Assembly (NCBI GenBank): GCA_034435435.1
Contig: DAOTXN010000012.1
Coordinates: 1 to 38,923, forward strand
From: DAOTXN01 sp034435435
GTDB taxonomy: Bacteria; Chloroflexota; Anaerolineae; S140-20
Direction: 5' to 3'
DNA length: 38,923 nucleotides
This document shows positions 16,796 to 25,021 of the stretch, piece after piece. Both the position numbers and the translations under genes were made by a program. Each line of letters opens with the position of its first letter. Positions within the stretch are counted from its first letter, which is position 1. The notes beneath the pieces are model-generated. The model worked only from the letters and a program-made list of their open reading frames with translations, ran no database searches and was not told where the DNA came from.

Positions 16796-19700
16796 ATGCC
16801 TAAAACAGATCAGGATACGAAACAGAAGCGGATCGATCTGGTCTACCGTTTGCTGGAGCAGCACGACGGGTTGACCGAGCAGGAAATTGCAGCCAGGCTA
16901 GGTTTTGAGCGACGGGCGGTCAACAACTATTTGCATGAGTTGGAGATTCAAGGCCGAGTTTACAAGGACGGGCGGGACTGGCTGGCCTTGCATACACGGG
17001 GCAACCGCTTGCGCCGCCTGGACCTGACCCCCGAGGAAGCCATGACGCTGTACCTGGCGACGCGCTTGCTGGTCAAACAACACGACAAGCGCAATGAATC
17101 GGCCGAGCTGGCTTTGGGCAAGCTGGCCGAGGCGCTGACCGGCGACCTGGACATCGGCCACGAGATTTTTCAGGCCGCGCAAGAGCTGGCCCAGCGTCCC
17201 GGCGACGTGAGTTATAGCCGCGTCTTTCGCACGATTATGCAGAGTTATATCCTCAGGCGCAAGGCGGCCATCACCTATCGCCCACTCCATGGCAAGCCGT
17301 TCGAGACCGAGTTCTCGCCCTATTTGCTGGAGCCGTCGGCCATCGGATACGCCACGTATGTCATCGGGCACAGCAGTGTGGTGAATACCTTACGCACCTA
17401 CAAGCTGCAGCGCATCCAGCAGGCGGCGCTGACCCGCGAGGAATATAGCGTGCCGGCGGATTTTCCCGGTCTGGATTACCTGCGCAGCGCCTGGTCCATC
17501 ATCGCGGGCGAAGACTTGATTCGGGTCAAGCTGCGCTTTAGCGCCGGGGTAACAGAGCGTGTGCGCGAGACCCAGTGGCATCCTTCGCAAGAGATAGATG
17601 ACGATCCCGATCATCCCAACGGCTGCATCTGGACGGCCAAGATTGCCGATCTGACGGATTTTATCCCGTGGGTGCGCGGATGGGGGGCAGACGTGGAGGT
17701 GCTGGGGCCGGAGGGCTTGAAGGAGGCGCTGGTGCGAGAGGTGAAGAAGATGGCGAGGGTGTATGGGGTGAGCAATGAACCGCCCCTACCACGATACCAA
17801 TTGCTGTGGGCCAAGCTGAGCCGAGATAAAACCCGCTCGCATCCACTCATTTGCCACTTGCTGGACGTGGCGGAAATGACCCAGACGCTCTGGCGCGACG
17901 CGCTGACTGCCGGACAACGCGCGCGATGGGCCGTTGCGCTGGAATTGGACGACGAAGCCGCCGGTCGGCTGCTGGCTTTCTGGGCCGGCCTGCACGACCT
18001 GGGCAAGGCCAGCCCGGCGTTTCAGCGTCAGTGGCGGGAGGCAGAAGCGTCGTTGAGCGCGGGAGGGTTGCCCTTTCCCAAACGGTTCGTAGACGAATTC
18101 TGCCCTCACGGACGGATCACGACCGCCACGCTGCGGGATGTGTTGGCCGCTGAGACCGGCCTGCCTCCCCGCCCTGCTGCCCGCATCGCCCGCGCTGTGG
18201 GCGGCCACCACGGCGCGTGGCCCACACCCGCTGACGAGCAGGCCGTCAAGAGCGACGAGCGCGGCGGCGATGAATGGGACGCCGTGCGGCGCGAGTTGCT
18301 CGCCGTGTTGCGAGACGTGTTACAGCCACCCCCGTTCACCTCCTGGCCGCTATCCAATCCCGCCGATGACAATGCCTTCCTGACCTGGTTCTCCGGCCTG
18401 GTCAGCGTAGCCGACTGGCTTGGCTCGATGGAGGAGCATTTCCCCTACGTCGAAGCGCCGCTGGAACCGGCGCAGTATGCCCGACGCGCCGCCGCGCAGG
18501 CGCAAGACGCCTTGCCATCTCTCCACTGGACCGATTGGCAACCGCCTGCCGCACCGTTGCCTTTCACAGAACTATTTCCCTTCCGGCCCAGCGATATGCA
18601 GGAAGAGATCATTGATCTGGCTGCCCAACTCGACCAGCCTGCCCTGGTGCTGATCGAAGCCCCCACCGGCTCCGGCAAGACCGAGGCCGCGCTCTACCTG
18701 GCCGATGCGTGGGCGCGCGCCTTGCAGCAGCGCGGCATGTACGTGGCCATGCCGACCATGGCCACCAGCAACCAGATGTGGGAGCGCGTGGGCAGATTCC
18801 TGCGCCGCCGCTACCCCCAATCCGACCTGTCGCCGCTGCTCGTTCACAGCCAGGCGCGCTGGGTCGAGCCGCCGCCGGAGGCGACGCTTCAGGACGAGAC
18901 GGAGGAATCCATCGCCGCAACGCTGGCCTGGTTCCTGCCACGCAAACGCAGCCTGCTGGCCCCTTGCGCCGTCGGGACGGTGGATCAGGCGTTGATGAGC
19001 GTGTTGCAGGCGCGCCACTTTTTCGTGCGGCTCTTCGGCCTGAGCGAAAAGACCGTCATCTTTGACGAAATCCACGCCTACGATACCTACATGTCCACAC
19101 TCTTCCAGCGCCTGCTCGGCTGGCTGCACGCGATGGGCGCCTCGGTGGTGCTGCTCTCGGCGACGCTGCCCGCGCAGACGCGCCGCGATTTGCTGGAAGC
19201 GTATGCCGGCCGCCCGCTCGATCTGCCGCAGGTCGAGTACCCGGCCATCACCTGGGCCACCAGCGGGGACGCCGGCGTTGTGCCGTTGCCCAGGCCGGAG
19301 GATCGGCGCGTGGCGCTGAGGTGGCTGAGCCGTGAGCCGGAGGCCGTGGTGGACGTTCTGCGCACGACATTACAGGAAGGCGGCTGCGCGGCCGTGATCT
19401 GCAACACCATCGCCCGCGCCCAGGAAATCTATTGCGCGCTCAAGGAAGCGCACCTGGTCCCCGACGATGCGCTGACGCTCTTCCACGCGCGCTACCCACT
19501 TGCCTGGCGCAACGAGATCGAAAAGGGCGTCTTGGCGCGCTTTGGCAAGAACGGTGCGCGCCCGGAGCGGGCCATCGTCGTGGCGACGCAGGTGATTGAG
19601 CAGAGCCTGGACCTGGACTTTGACGTGATGGTGAGCGACCTGGCGCCGGTGGACCTGATCGTGCAGCGCGCCGGGCGGCTGCACCGACATCCCGGCAGGA

Positions 19701-20452
19701 CGCGCCCGGACCCGGTTGCCGCGCCGCGCCTGTACGTGGCGGTGGACGCTGAGGGGGATGCCATGCCCGATTTCGGCCGGGATGTTTACGTCTACACGCC
19801 GTACCTGCTGCTACGCTCTTACCTGGTGCTGCGTGGGCGCGACGCCTTGACGCTGCCCGGCGAGGTAGCCACGCTGATCGAGGCCGGGTATGGAGATGAG
19901 CCTCTACCTGACACACCGCCCGCGCTCGCGGCTGCGCTGGATGCGGCGCGGCAAAAGATGCAACAGACGGAGGACAAAGAGGAATACGAGGCGCGCAGAC
20001 GGCTGGTAGGCAAGCCATCCTTCGATGAGTTGTTGACCGAGACGCGCGCCGGCCTGGAGGAAGACGCCCCCGACGCTCACGCCGCGTTCCAGGCGCTTAC
20101 CCGCCTGGGGCCGCCCACCATCTCCCTCGTGTGCCTGCACAAGACCCCCGCCGGACTGAACACCGAGCCGGATGGCAGCGGCGCATCTGTTGACCTGGAT
20201 CGCAAGCCCGATGCGGAGACGACGAAAGCCCTGGCGCGCGCGACGGTCGGCGTGAGCCACCGCGAGTTGGTGAAATTTCTGCTGGCGCAGGAGCCGCCCG
20301 CCGCCTGGCGCACACATTCCCTATTGCGCGACCATCGGGTGGCAATTTTCCTGGACGGAGTGTATACTTGCGGCGACCACACACTGCACCTGAGCCGTGA
20401 ACTGGGGTTGCAGGTTGATCCAGAGCGCCACGCCGATCAGACTCAGCGATAG
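16796..20452 (+). CDS. cas3: HTH-WYL transcriptional regulator fused to type I-E Cas3 nuclease-helicase
   Basis: The frame is open for 1218 residues. Residues 1 to about 70 are a winged helix. Residues about 70-324 are a WYL-family sensor region (TPEEAMTLYLATRLL, RRKAAITYRPLHG, YATYVIGHS), ending in VREVKKMARVYGV as free WYL regulators do. From residue 325 the sequence is Cas3: HD nuclease histidines H349/H354, H400-D401 (LHDLGK), H471-H472 and SVADWLG. Then come the SF2 helicase motifs: Walker A TGSGKT (K628), DEIH (757-760), LLSATLP, and QRAGRLHRH (957-965). Cas3 degrades DNA marked by Cascade. A GTG exactly at the junction (17768, residue 325) could also start a free 894-residue Cas3. A GGGAGAG site precedes the ATG at 16796. 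Confidence 0.93.
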   Translation: MPKTDQDTKQKRIDLVYRLLEQHDGLTEQEIAARLGFERRAVNNYLHELEIQGRVYKDGRDWLALHTRGNRLRRLDLTPEEAMTLYLATRLLVKQHDKRNESAELALGKLAEALTGDLDIGHEIFQAAQELAQRPGDVSYSRVFRTIMQSYILRRKAAITYRPLHGKPFETEFSPYLLEPSAIGYATYVIGHSSVVNTLRTYKLQRIQQAALTREEYSVPADFPGLDYLRSAWSIIAGEDLIRVKLRFSAGVTERVRETQWHPSQEIDDDPDHPNGCIWTAKIADLTDFIPWVRGWGADVEVLGPEGLKEALVREVKKMARVYGVSNEPPLPRYQLLWAKLSRDKTRSHPLICHLLDVAEMTQTLWRDALTAGQRARWAVALELDDEAAGRLLAFWAGLHDLGKASPAFQRQWREAEASLSAGGLPFPKRFVDEFCPHGRITTATLRDVLAAETGLPPRPAARIARAVGGHHGAWPTPADEQAVKSDERGGDEWDAVRRELLAVLRDVLQPPPFTSWPLSNPADDNAFLTWFSGLVSVADWLGSMEEHFPYVEAPLEPAQYARRAAAQAQDALPSLHWTDWQPPAAPLPFTELFPFRPSDMQEEIIDLAAQLDQPALVLIEAPTGSGKTEAALYLADAWARALQQRGMYVAMPTMATSNQMWERVGRFLRRRYPQSDLSPLLVHSQARWVEPPPEATLQDETEESIAATLAWFLPRKRSLLAPCAVGTVDQALMSVLQARHFFVRLFGLSEKTVIFDEIHAYDTYMSTLFQRLLGWLHAMGASVVLLSATLPAQTRRDLLEAYAGRPLDLPQVEYPAITWATSGDAGVVPLPRPEDRRVALRWLSREPEAVVDVLRTTLQEGGCAAVICNTIARAQEIYCALKEAHLVPDDALTLFHARYPLAWRNEIEKGVLARFGKNGARPERAIVVATQVIEQSLDLDFDVMVSDLAPVDLIVQRAGRLHRHPGRTRPDPVAAPRLYVAVDAEGDAMPDFGRDVYVYTPYLLLRSYLVLRGRDALTLPGEVATLIEAGYGDEPLPDTPPALAAALDAARQKMQQTEDKEEYEARRRLVGKPSFDELLTETRAGLEEDAPDAHAAFQALTRLGPPTISLVCLHKTPAGLNTEPDGSGASVDLDRKPDAETTKALARATVGVSHRELVKFLLAQEPPAAWRTHSLLRDHRVAIFLDGVYTCGDHTLHLSRELGLQVDPERHADQTQR

Positions 20453-20706
20453 GTGTCTTCGCGGCGGCGCTTGATAGCCACGATGGTGACGAGATGTTGG
20501 GAGTCGTTGATGTGATAGATCACCCGCCAGTTGCCAACCCGGATACGCCAGCCTTCCATGCCGCGCAATTTGCGGCATCCCGGCGGGCGCGGATCATCCT
20601 CGAGTTTCAGCAGTGCGGCGGCCACGCGGCTAAAATCCGGTTCGGGGACGCGATCCAATTCGCGCTGCGCGCGGCGGTCGAGGAGTTCAACCTTGTAGCG
20701 AGGCAT
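20443..20706 (-). CDS. RelE/ParE-family toxin
   Basis: The 87-residue basic protein MPRYKVELLDRRAQREL... has the family core LRGMEGWRIRVGNWRVIY and a C-terminal TIVAIKRRRED.Y. This matches RelE/ParE toxins that cleave mRNA on the ribosome or poison gyrase. The ATG at 20706 lies inside the end of the antitoxin gene (20-base overlap), which couples the two. Its 3' end overlaps the end of cas3 by 10 bases in the convergent direction. It is the only two-gene unit on the minus strand within the cas locus. Confidence 0.85.
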   Translation of the reverse strand: MPRYKVELLDRRAQRELDRVPEPDFSRVAAALLKLEDDPRPPGCRKLRGMEGWRIRVGNWRVIYHINDSQHLVTIVAIKRRREDTYR

Positions 20707-20962
20707 CGGCGGGCGGGCGTTGACGGAGATAGTCGCGCAAGGAGAGGCGCTCGGCGTCGGCTTGCGGAGCAACCGCCAGGGTCAGGCGAGCCTGCAACTC
20801 CTTGTCCTGACTGTCTTCCTCGTCGTCGAGCAGGTCGAGATAATGCTCGTATTCTTCGAGCGTCAACAACACCGCAACGGGGCGGCTCAGGGAGTCAACC
20901 ACGTAGCGCCCGCCCTGTTCGCGTAACGTTTTGGAGACTGTATCAGGTGTTCTATCAGTCAT
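20687..20962 (-). CDS. Phd/YefM-family antitoxin
   Basis: The 91-residue acidic protein has an N-terminal DNA-binding region (KTLREQGGRYVVDSLSRPVAVLLTLEEYEHYLDLL) and a polar C-terminal tail expected to bind the toxin. The ATG at 20962 sits only about 9 bases after the -10 box, implying a leaderless message, so I prefer it to the longer frame. Its stop lies inside the toxin gene. Antitoxins of this family repress their own promoter, and an inverted repeat spans the -10 box here. Confidence 0.82.
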   Translation of the reverse strand: MTDRTPDTVSKTLREQGGRYVVDSLSRPVAVLLTLEEYEHYLDLLDDEEDSQDKELQARLTLAVAPQADAERLSLRDYLRQRPPADASLQG

Positions 20963-20965
20963 AGC

Positions 20966-21000
20966 ACACTCAGTATACCATAACCCGAGTGTCATAGCAA
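20966..21000 (-). promoter_or_regulatory. Promoter and operator of the toxin-antitoxin pair
   Basis: Reading leftwards, TTGCTA (21000-20995) and an extended -10 TGGTATACT (TATACT at 20977-20972) are 17 bases apart. The arms ACACTC (20966-20971) and GAGTGT (20987-20992) flank the -10 box as an inverted repeat, a likely antitoxin operator. The predicted start near 20965 is 3 bases from the ATG, so the message is nearly leaderless. The -35 box is next to the cse1 ribosome site. Confidence 0.65.
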
Positions 21001-21018
21001 TTGACGAAAGGAGTCACG

Positions 21019-22545
21019 ATGACGCTATCTTTCAATCTGACCGACGCCCCATGGATTCCCTGTATGGATGCCGCCGGACGCGCGGTGGAACTGGGCCTGC
21101 GCGAGACGCTGACGCGGGCGCACGAGCTGCGCGAGATCGGCAGCGAATCGCCGCTGGCAACGGCGGCGCTCTATCGGCTGTTGCTGGCCGTGCTACACCG
21201 CGTCCACAACGGGCCGCAAAGTTACGCTGCCTGGGCCGAGTTATGGGAGGCCGGCCGCTTCGACGCGGCCACGATAGACGCTTACCTGACGCAATGGTGC
21301 GAGCGCTTCGACCTTTTCCACCCAGAGCGGCCCTTCTATCAAAAGGCCGACGACAGCCTGAAACCCAAGTCGCTCGCCGCACTGGTGTACGACGTGGCCT
21401 CCGGCAACAACGCCACGCTCTTCGACCACCACACCGAGGCCGGCGGCCTGGCGATGACCCCCGCGCAGGCGGCGCGGGCGCTGCTGGCGGCGCAGACGTT
21501 CGGGCTGGCGGGCTTGTGTCTGCCCGGCCGCCCGTTCACCGACGCCCCGTGTGCGCGCGGGATCGTCTTTCTGGCGCAGGGCGACACCGTCTTTGAGACG
21601 TTGCTGCTCAACCTGTTGCGCTTCGACGACGAGCGCCCGCTGCCGCGCCGCTCCCAAGATCGCCCGGCCTGGGAGATGGACGATCCCTTCACGCCCAACC
21701 GTCAAATCCCTTACGGCTACCTGGATTACCTGACCTGGCAGAACCGCTGCGTGCTCTACCTGCGGGAAGAGACGCCATCGGGTCCGCTGGTGCGCGAGAT
21801 GACGCTAGGGCCGGGGTTGCGCCTGGACGCCAGTGTGGAAGACCCGATGAAGCACTACCGCAAAGACAAGGATCGCGGCTTGCTGCCGCTGCGCTTCAAC
21901 GAGGACCGCGCCCTGTGGCGCGATAGCGCGGCGCTGTTCAGTCTCTCGCGGCCGGAATACCGCCCGCCGCTGGCCTTCAACTGGCTGGCCGGCCTGGTGG
22001 GAGAGGGGATTCTCAGAAAAGAGCAGACGCGCCGCATGCTGGCGCTGGGCATGGCCAACGACCAGGCCAAGGTCGAGTTCTTCCGCGCCGAGCGCTGGCC
22101 GCTGCCGCTGGCCTACCTGCAGGATGAGCGGTTGGTGGAGGCCCTGCGAACGGCGCTGGACATGGCCGAGGCCGTCTCCAACCAACTATGGGGCGCGGCG
22201 CGCACGTTGGCGACGCTCTTCGTCTGTCCAGAGGCCGACCAGGAAGGGGCGCATCAGCCGGCGCGCGAAGACCTGGACAAAGTGATGGGCCAGTGGGACG
22301 TCAAGCGCCGCTACTGGGCGCAGTTGGAGCCACCCTTCCGCCTGATGCTGGAAACCCTGCCCGCCGACCGCGACGGCGCGCTGACCGACTGGCAAAGGAC
22401 ATTGCGCCGCGCCGCCTGGAGCGCTTTCGATGGTATCGCCGAAAACCTGGCCGCCAACCCACGCACGCTCAAGGCCGCCGTCCGCGCCCGCGATCAACTC
22501 GCGGTGGGGTTGGGGAAAGCCTTGCCGGAACCCAAAGACCTTTGA
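21019..22545 (+). CDS. cse1: Type I-E Cascade large subunit Cse1 (Cas8e)
   Basis: The 508-residue protein begins FNLTDAPWIPCMDA, the standard N-terminus of Cse1. It carries SPLATAALYRLLLAVLHRV, HPERPFYQK and MTPAQAARALLAAQTFGLAG...FTDAPCARGIVFLAQGDTVFETLLLNLL. Cse1 recognises the PAM and recruits Cas3 to the R-loop. The ATG at 21019 has AGGAG 7 bases upstream, better than the TTG at 21001. The last codons (K-D-L-stop) lie inside a perfect palindrome at 22536-22568. It is the first gene of an uninterrupted plus-strand run to cas2. Confidence 0.95.
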   Translation: MTLSFNLTDAPWIPCMDAAGRAVELGLRETLTRAHELREIGSESPLATAALYRLLLAVLHRVHNGPQSYAAWAELWEAGRFDAATIDAYLTQWCERFDLFHPERPFYQKADDSLKPKSLAALVYDVASGNNATLFDHHTEAGGLAMTPAQAARALLAAQTFGLAGLCLPGRPFTDAPCARGIVFLAQGDTVFETLLLNLLRFDDERPLPRRSQDRPAWEMDDPFTPNRQIPYGYLDYLTWQNRCVLYLREETPSGPLVREMTLGPGLRLDASVEDPMKHYRKDKDRGLLPLRFNEDRALWRDSAALFSLSRPEYRPPLAFNWLAGLVGEGILRKEQTRRMLALGMANDQAKVEFFRAERWPLPLAYLQDERLVEALRTALDMAEAVSNQLWGAARTLATLFVCPEADQEGAHQPAREDLDKVMGQWDVKRRYWAQLEPPFRLMLETLPADRDGALTDWQRTLRRAAWSAFDGIAENLAANPRTLKAAVRARDQLAVGLGKALPEPKDL

Positions 22546-22568
22546 GGTTTTCCAAACCTCAAAGGTCT
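22536..22568. repeat. Perfect 15-base palindrome at the 3' end of cse1
   Basis: AGACCTTTGAGGTTT (22536-22550) and its exact inverse AAACCTCAAAGGTCT (22554-22568) flank a 3-base loop. It supplies the last codons and the stop of cse1 and ends 24 bases before cse2. It shares both outer and inner arm sequences with the palindrome at 24952-24984; see that entry. Confidence 0.85.
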
Positions 22569-22592
22569 CCACAAATCGCAGAGGAGGTTTAA

Positions 22593-23120
22593 ATGACAGA
22601 AAAACACCCGTTCATCACCTATCTGGAGGACCTGCGCGACCGTGACGACCGCGGCGCGCTGGCCGCCCTGCGACGCGGCCTGGGCCAGGAGCCCGGTCGC
22701 GCCGTAGAGATGTACCGTTACGTTGTCCCCTGGATCCGGGATCAGGCATCGCGGCAAGAGGAACGAGCCTTCTACCTGATCGCCGCCCTGTTCGCCTACC
22801 ATCCCGACCCCGGCGGATGGGGCAACCTGGGCGACGCCTTCCGCCGCACACTCGATCCCCAAGGCGACAACACGGCCATCGAGCGGCGCTTCACCGCGCT
22901 GCTGGCGGCCCACCCCGACGATTTGCCGTTCTATCTGCGGCAGGCGGTGGGCTTTCTCAAATCCAAAGAGGTAGCGCTGGACTGGCACCAGTTGTTGGTT
23001 GACCGGCTTGCCTGGGATCATCCAGAAGGCTATGTGCAGAAACAATGGGCGCGTTCCTTCTGGGGCCGTACCCCCCAAAGGACAACCGAGGCGCAGGCGG
23101 CCGCATCAGAACCAAACTGA
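22593..23120 (+). CDS. cse2: Type I-E Cascade small subunit Cse2 (Cas11)
   Basis: The 175-residue, largely helical protein (MTEKHPFITYLEDLRDRDDRGALAALRRGLG, MYRYVVPWIRDQ, ERRFTALLAAHPDDLPFYLRQAVGFLKS, VDWHQLL-like LDWHQLLVDRLAWDHPE) matches Cse2 in length and motifs. Two copies normally form the belly of Cascade and stabilise the displaced strand. An AGAGGAGG site lies 6 bases before the ATG. The gap to cas7 holds a tandem repeat. Confidence 0.92.
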   Translation: MTEKHPFITYLEDLRDRDDRGALAALRRGLGQEPGRAVEMYRYVVPWIRDQASRQEERAFYLIAALFAYHPDPGGWGNLGDAFRRTLDPQGDNTAIERRFTALLAAHPDDLPFYLRQAVGFLKSKEVALDWHQLLVDRLAWDHPEGYVQKQWARSFWGRTPQRTTEAQAAASEPN

Positions 23121-23121
23121 A

Positions 23122-23163
23122 CACGCATCACGTATCACGCATCACGTATCACGTTTTACGAAT
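23122..23163. repeat. 14-base tandem repeat between cse2 and cas7
   Basis: CACGCATCACGTAT occurs twice without change (23122-23135 and 23136-23149), and a diverged third unit follows to 23163. Each unit is two heptads of the form CACG(C/T)AT or near it. It begins just after the cse2 stop codon and ends about 20 bases before the cas7 start. Confidence 0.75.
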
Positions 23164-23184
23164 CACTTTCACAGGAGGCCAAAA

Positions 23185-24315
23185 ATGTTTATCGAATTGC
23201 ATCTGATCCAAAACTTTGCGCCGGCGAATCTGAACCGCGATGACACCGGCAACCCCAAGGACTGCGAGTTCGGCGGCGTGCGCCGCGCCCGCATCTCCTC
23301 ACAGTGCATCAAGCGCGCCATCCGTCACGAGCCGGTCTTTGAGCGGATCACCGGTCAGCCGAACGGTAAGCGCACCAAGCGGTTCATTGACAAACGCTTG
23401 ACGCCTATGCTGGTTGATGCGGGAAAGCCGGAGGCCGAAGCACGCAAGGTCGCGACGGAATTTTTCACTGCCTTTGCCAGCAAGTTGGAAAAAGACGCCG
23501 CCAAGACGGCGGTGCTCTTGTACTTCAGCCCGGCGGAATTGCAGGGCATGGTAGACGCGCTGGCCGCAGCCTGGGCCGACGTGAGCGCCAGTGACGACAA
23601 GAAGCGCGCCGAGGCGATAGGACAGTTGGTCAAGGGGCTGGTCAAGCAGTACAAAGACCGCACCAGCGCGCCCGACATCGCCCTCTTTGGCCGCATGCTG
23701 GCCGAAAAGCCGGAGCTGAACATTGACGCGGCCTGTCAGGTAGCGCACGCCATCTCCACTCACCGCGTCACGATGGAGATGGATTTCTACACCGCCGTGG
23801 ACGACCTGCAGCCGGAGGACACCGCCGGCGCGAGCATGATGGGCTTTGTCGCCTACGACAGCGCCTGCTTCTACCGCTACGCGCGGCTGGACTGGGAGCA
23901 GTTGATCAAGAATCTGGACGGCGATGTGGGCCTGGCCCGCCGCACGGTGGAGGGCTTCCTGCGCGCTTCTGTCGCCGCGATCCCCACCGGCAAGCAGAAT
24001 TCCTTCGCCGCGCAGAACCCGCCCAGTTTCCTGCTCGCCGTGGTCAAGCCGCAAGGGATGGCCTGGTCGCTGACCAACGCCTTCGAGCGCCCTGTGCGCC
24101 CCGGAAACGAGGGGTTGACCGCGCCCTCGGTCGCCGCACTGGATGCCTACTGGGGCCGCCTGGTCGCCGTCTATGGGCTGGAGCCAAACGCCAAAATCGC
24201 GGCGTTGGCGTTGGACGGCGATCTGCCGCTGCAGAACCTCAAGGACTATTGCGCGCCAACGTTGGAAGCATGGGTCAAGGCGACGGTGGAGGCTTTGCCG
24301 GCCGGGGAGGCGTAA
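23185..24315 (+). CDS. cas7: Type I-E Cascade backbone protein Cas7e
   Basis: The 376-residue protein begins MFIELHLIQNFAPANLNRDDTG and contains FGGVRRARISSQCIKRAIR, the conserved Cas7e (CasC/Cse4) start. It also has ISTHRVTMEMDFYTAVDDL, GASMMGFVAYDSACFYRYARLDW and IPTGKQNSFAAQNPPSFLL. Six copies normally coat the crRNA. The ATG at 23185 is preceded by AGGAGG about 7 bases away. The frame is open further upstream only through the tandem repeat. Cas5 starts one base after its stop. Confidence 0.95.
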   Translation: MFIELHLIQNFAPANLNRDDTGNPKDCEFGGVRRARISSQCIKRAIRHEPVFERITGQPNGKRTKRFIDKRLTPMLVDAGKPEAEARKVATEFFTAFASKLEKDAAKTAVLLYFSPAELQGMVDALAAAWADVSASDDKKRAEAIGQLVKGLVKQYKDRTSAPDIALFGRMLAEKPELNIDAACQVAHAISTHRVTMEMDFYTAVDDLQPEDTAGASMMGFVAYDSACFYRYARLDWEQLIKNLDGDVGLARRTVEGFLRASVAAIPTGKQNSFAAQNPPSFLLAVVKPQGMAWSLTNAFERPVRPGNEGLTAPSVAALDAYWGRLVAVYGLEPNAKIAALALDGDLPLQNLKDYCAPTLEAWVKATVEALPAGEA

Positions 24316-24316
24316 A

Positions 24317-25021
24317 ATGCACACGCTCTTACTGCGTTTATCCGGCCCCCTGCAAGCCTGGGGCGTTCAGAGCCGCTTCAGCATCCGCGACACCGGGCTG
24401 GAGCCCTCGAAAAGCGGCGTCGTGGGGTTGCTCTGCGCGGCTCTGGGTCGGCCGCGCGCCGCGCCGGTGGATGATCTGACGGCGTTGCAGATGGGCGCCC
24501 GCGTGGACCAGGAGGGCCGTCTCACCTACGACTTTCACACGGCGCAAGACGTGCTCAAAGCCGGCGGGGGAATCAAGGACACCGAGCCATCGCGTCGCTA
24601 CTACCTGGCCGACGCCCGCTTCCTGGTGGGCCTGAGCGGAGAGGATCGGGCGCTGCTCCAATCGCTGCACGCCGCCCTGCGCAACCCTGTCTGGCCGCTC
24701 TACCTGGGCCGCAAGGCTTTCGTGCCTGGCGAGCCGGTCTGGCTGACGGATGGCTTCAAAGAAGGCGTGGCGCTGCGGGATGCGCTCACAACCTATCCCT
24801 GGCTGGGCCACGACCCCAAGCGCCGGCCCGACCGTTTGCGCCTGGTATTGGAAGACGACGCGGGCAGCGAGGTGCGCCCCGACCAGCCCATCTCCTTCGC
24901 CGGGCGGCGCTTTGCGCCCCGCCGCGTCATGACGACGTTTGTAGACGTTCAAGACCTGGCAGGTTTTGAAAACCTGCCAGGTCTGGACCGAGGAGGTGAG
25001 CCATGTACCTCTCTCGCCTGA
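24317..25021 (+). CDS. cas5: Type I-E Cascade subunit Cas5e with a repeat-derived C-terminal tail
   Basis: The 234-residue protein has the Cas5 N-terminus (MHTLLLRLSGPLQAWGVQSRFSIRDTG..PSKSGVVGLLCAALG), YHTAQ-like YDFHTAQDVLKAGG, TEPSRRYYLADARFLVGLSG and YLGRKAFVPGEPVW. It ends its family-like part at RRVMTTFVDV. Cas5e caps the 5' handle of the crRNA. The last 23 or so residues are encoded by the palindrome at 24952-24984 and the DNA after it. They look like an accidental extension that makes the gene overlap cas6 by 19 bases. Confidence 0.93.
   Translation: MHTLLLRLSGPLQAWGVQSRFSIRDTGLEPSKSGVVGLLCAALGRPRAAPVDDLTALQMGARVDQEGRLTYDFHTAQDVLKAGGGIKDTEPSRRYYLADARFLVGLSGEDRALLQSLHAALRNPVWPLYLGRKAFVPGEPVWLTDGFKEGVALRDALTTYPWLGHDPKRRPDRLRLVLEDDAGSEVRPDQPISFAGRRFAPRRVMTTFVDVQDLAGFENLPGLDRGGEPCTSLA
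24952..24984. repeat. Perfect 16-base palindrome at the 3' end of cas5
   Basis: AGACCTGGCAGGTTTT (24952-24967) and its exact inverse (24969-24984) flank one base. Compared with the palindrome at the end of cse1, the ends AGACCT and AGGTTT are the same. The three central bases differ (GGC instead of TTG), and the opposite arm differs by the matching complement (GCC instead of CAA). That is a family of one structure with covariation. Confidence 0.88.

Noticed and set aside
16796..20452. A frameshift or chimera between wyl and cas3
   Set aside because: The frame is continuous, codon use does not change, and both halves are complete. A lost stop by sequencing error cannot be excluded from sequence alone, so it is kept as a test in the finding.
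22999..23184. 62-codon upstream extension of the cas7 frame
   Set aside because: It overlaps cse2 and reads through the tandem repeat. MFIELHLIQNFA at 23185 with AGGAGG upstream is the family start.
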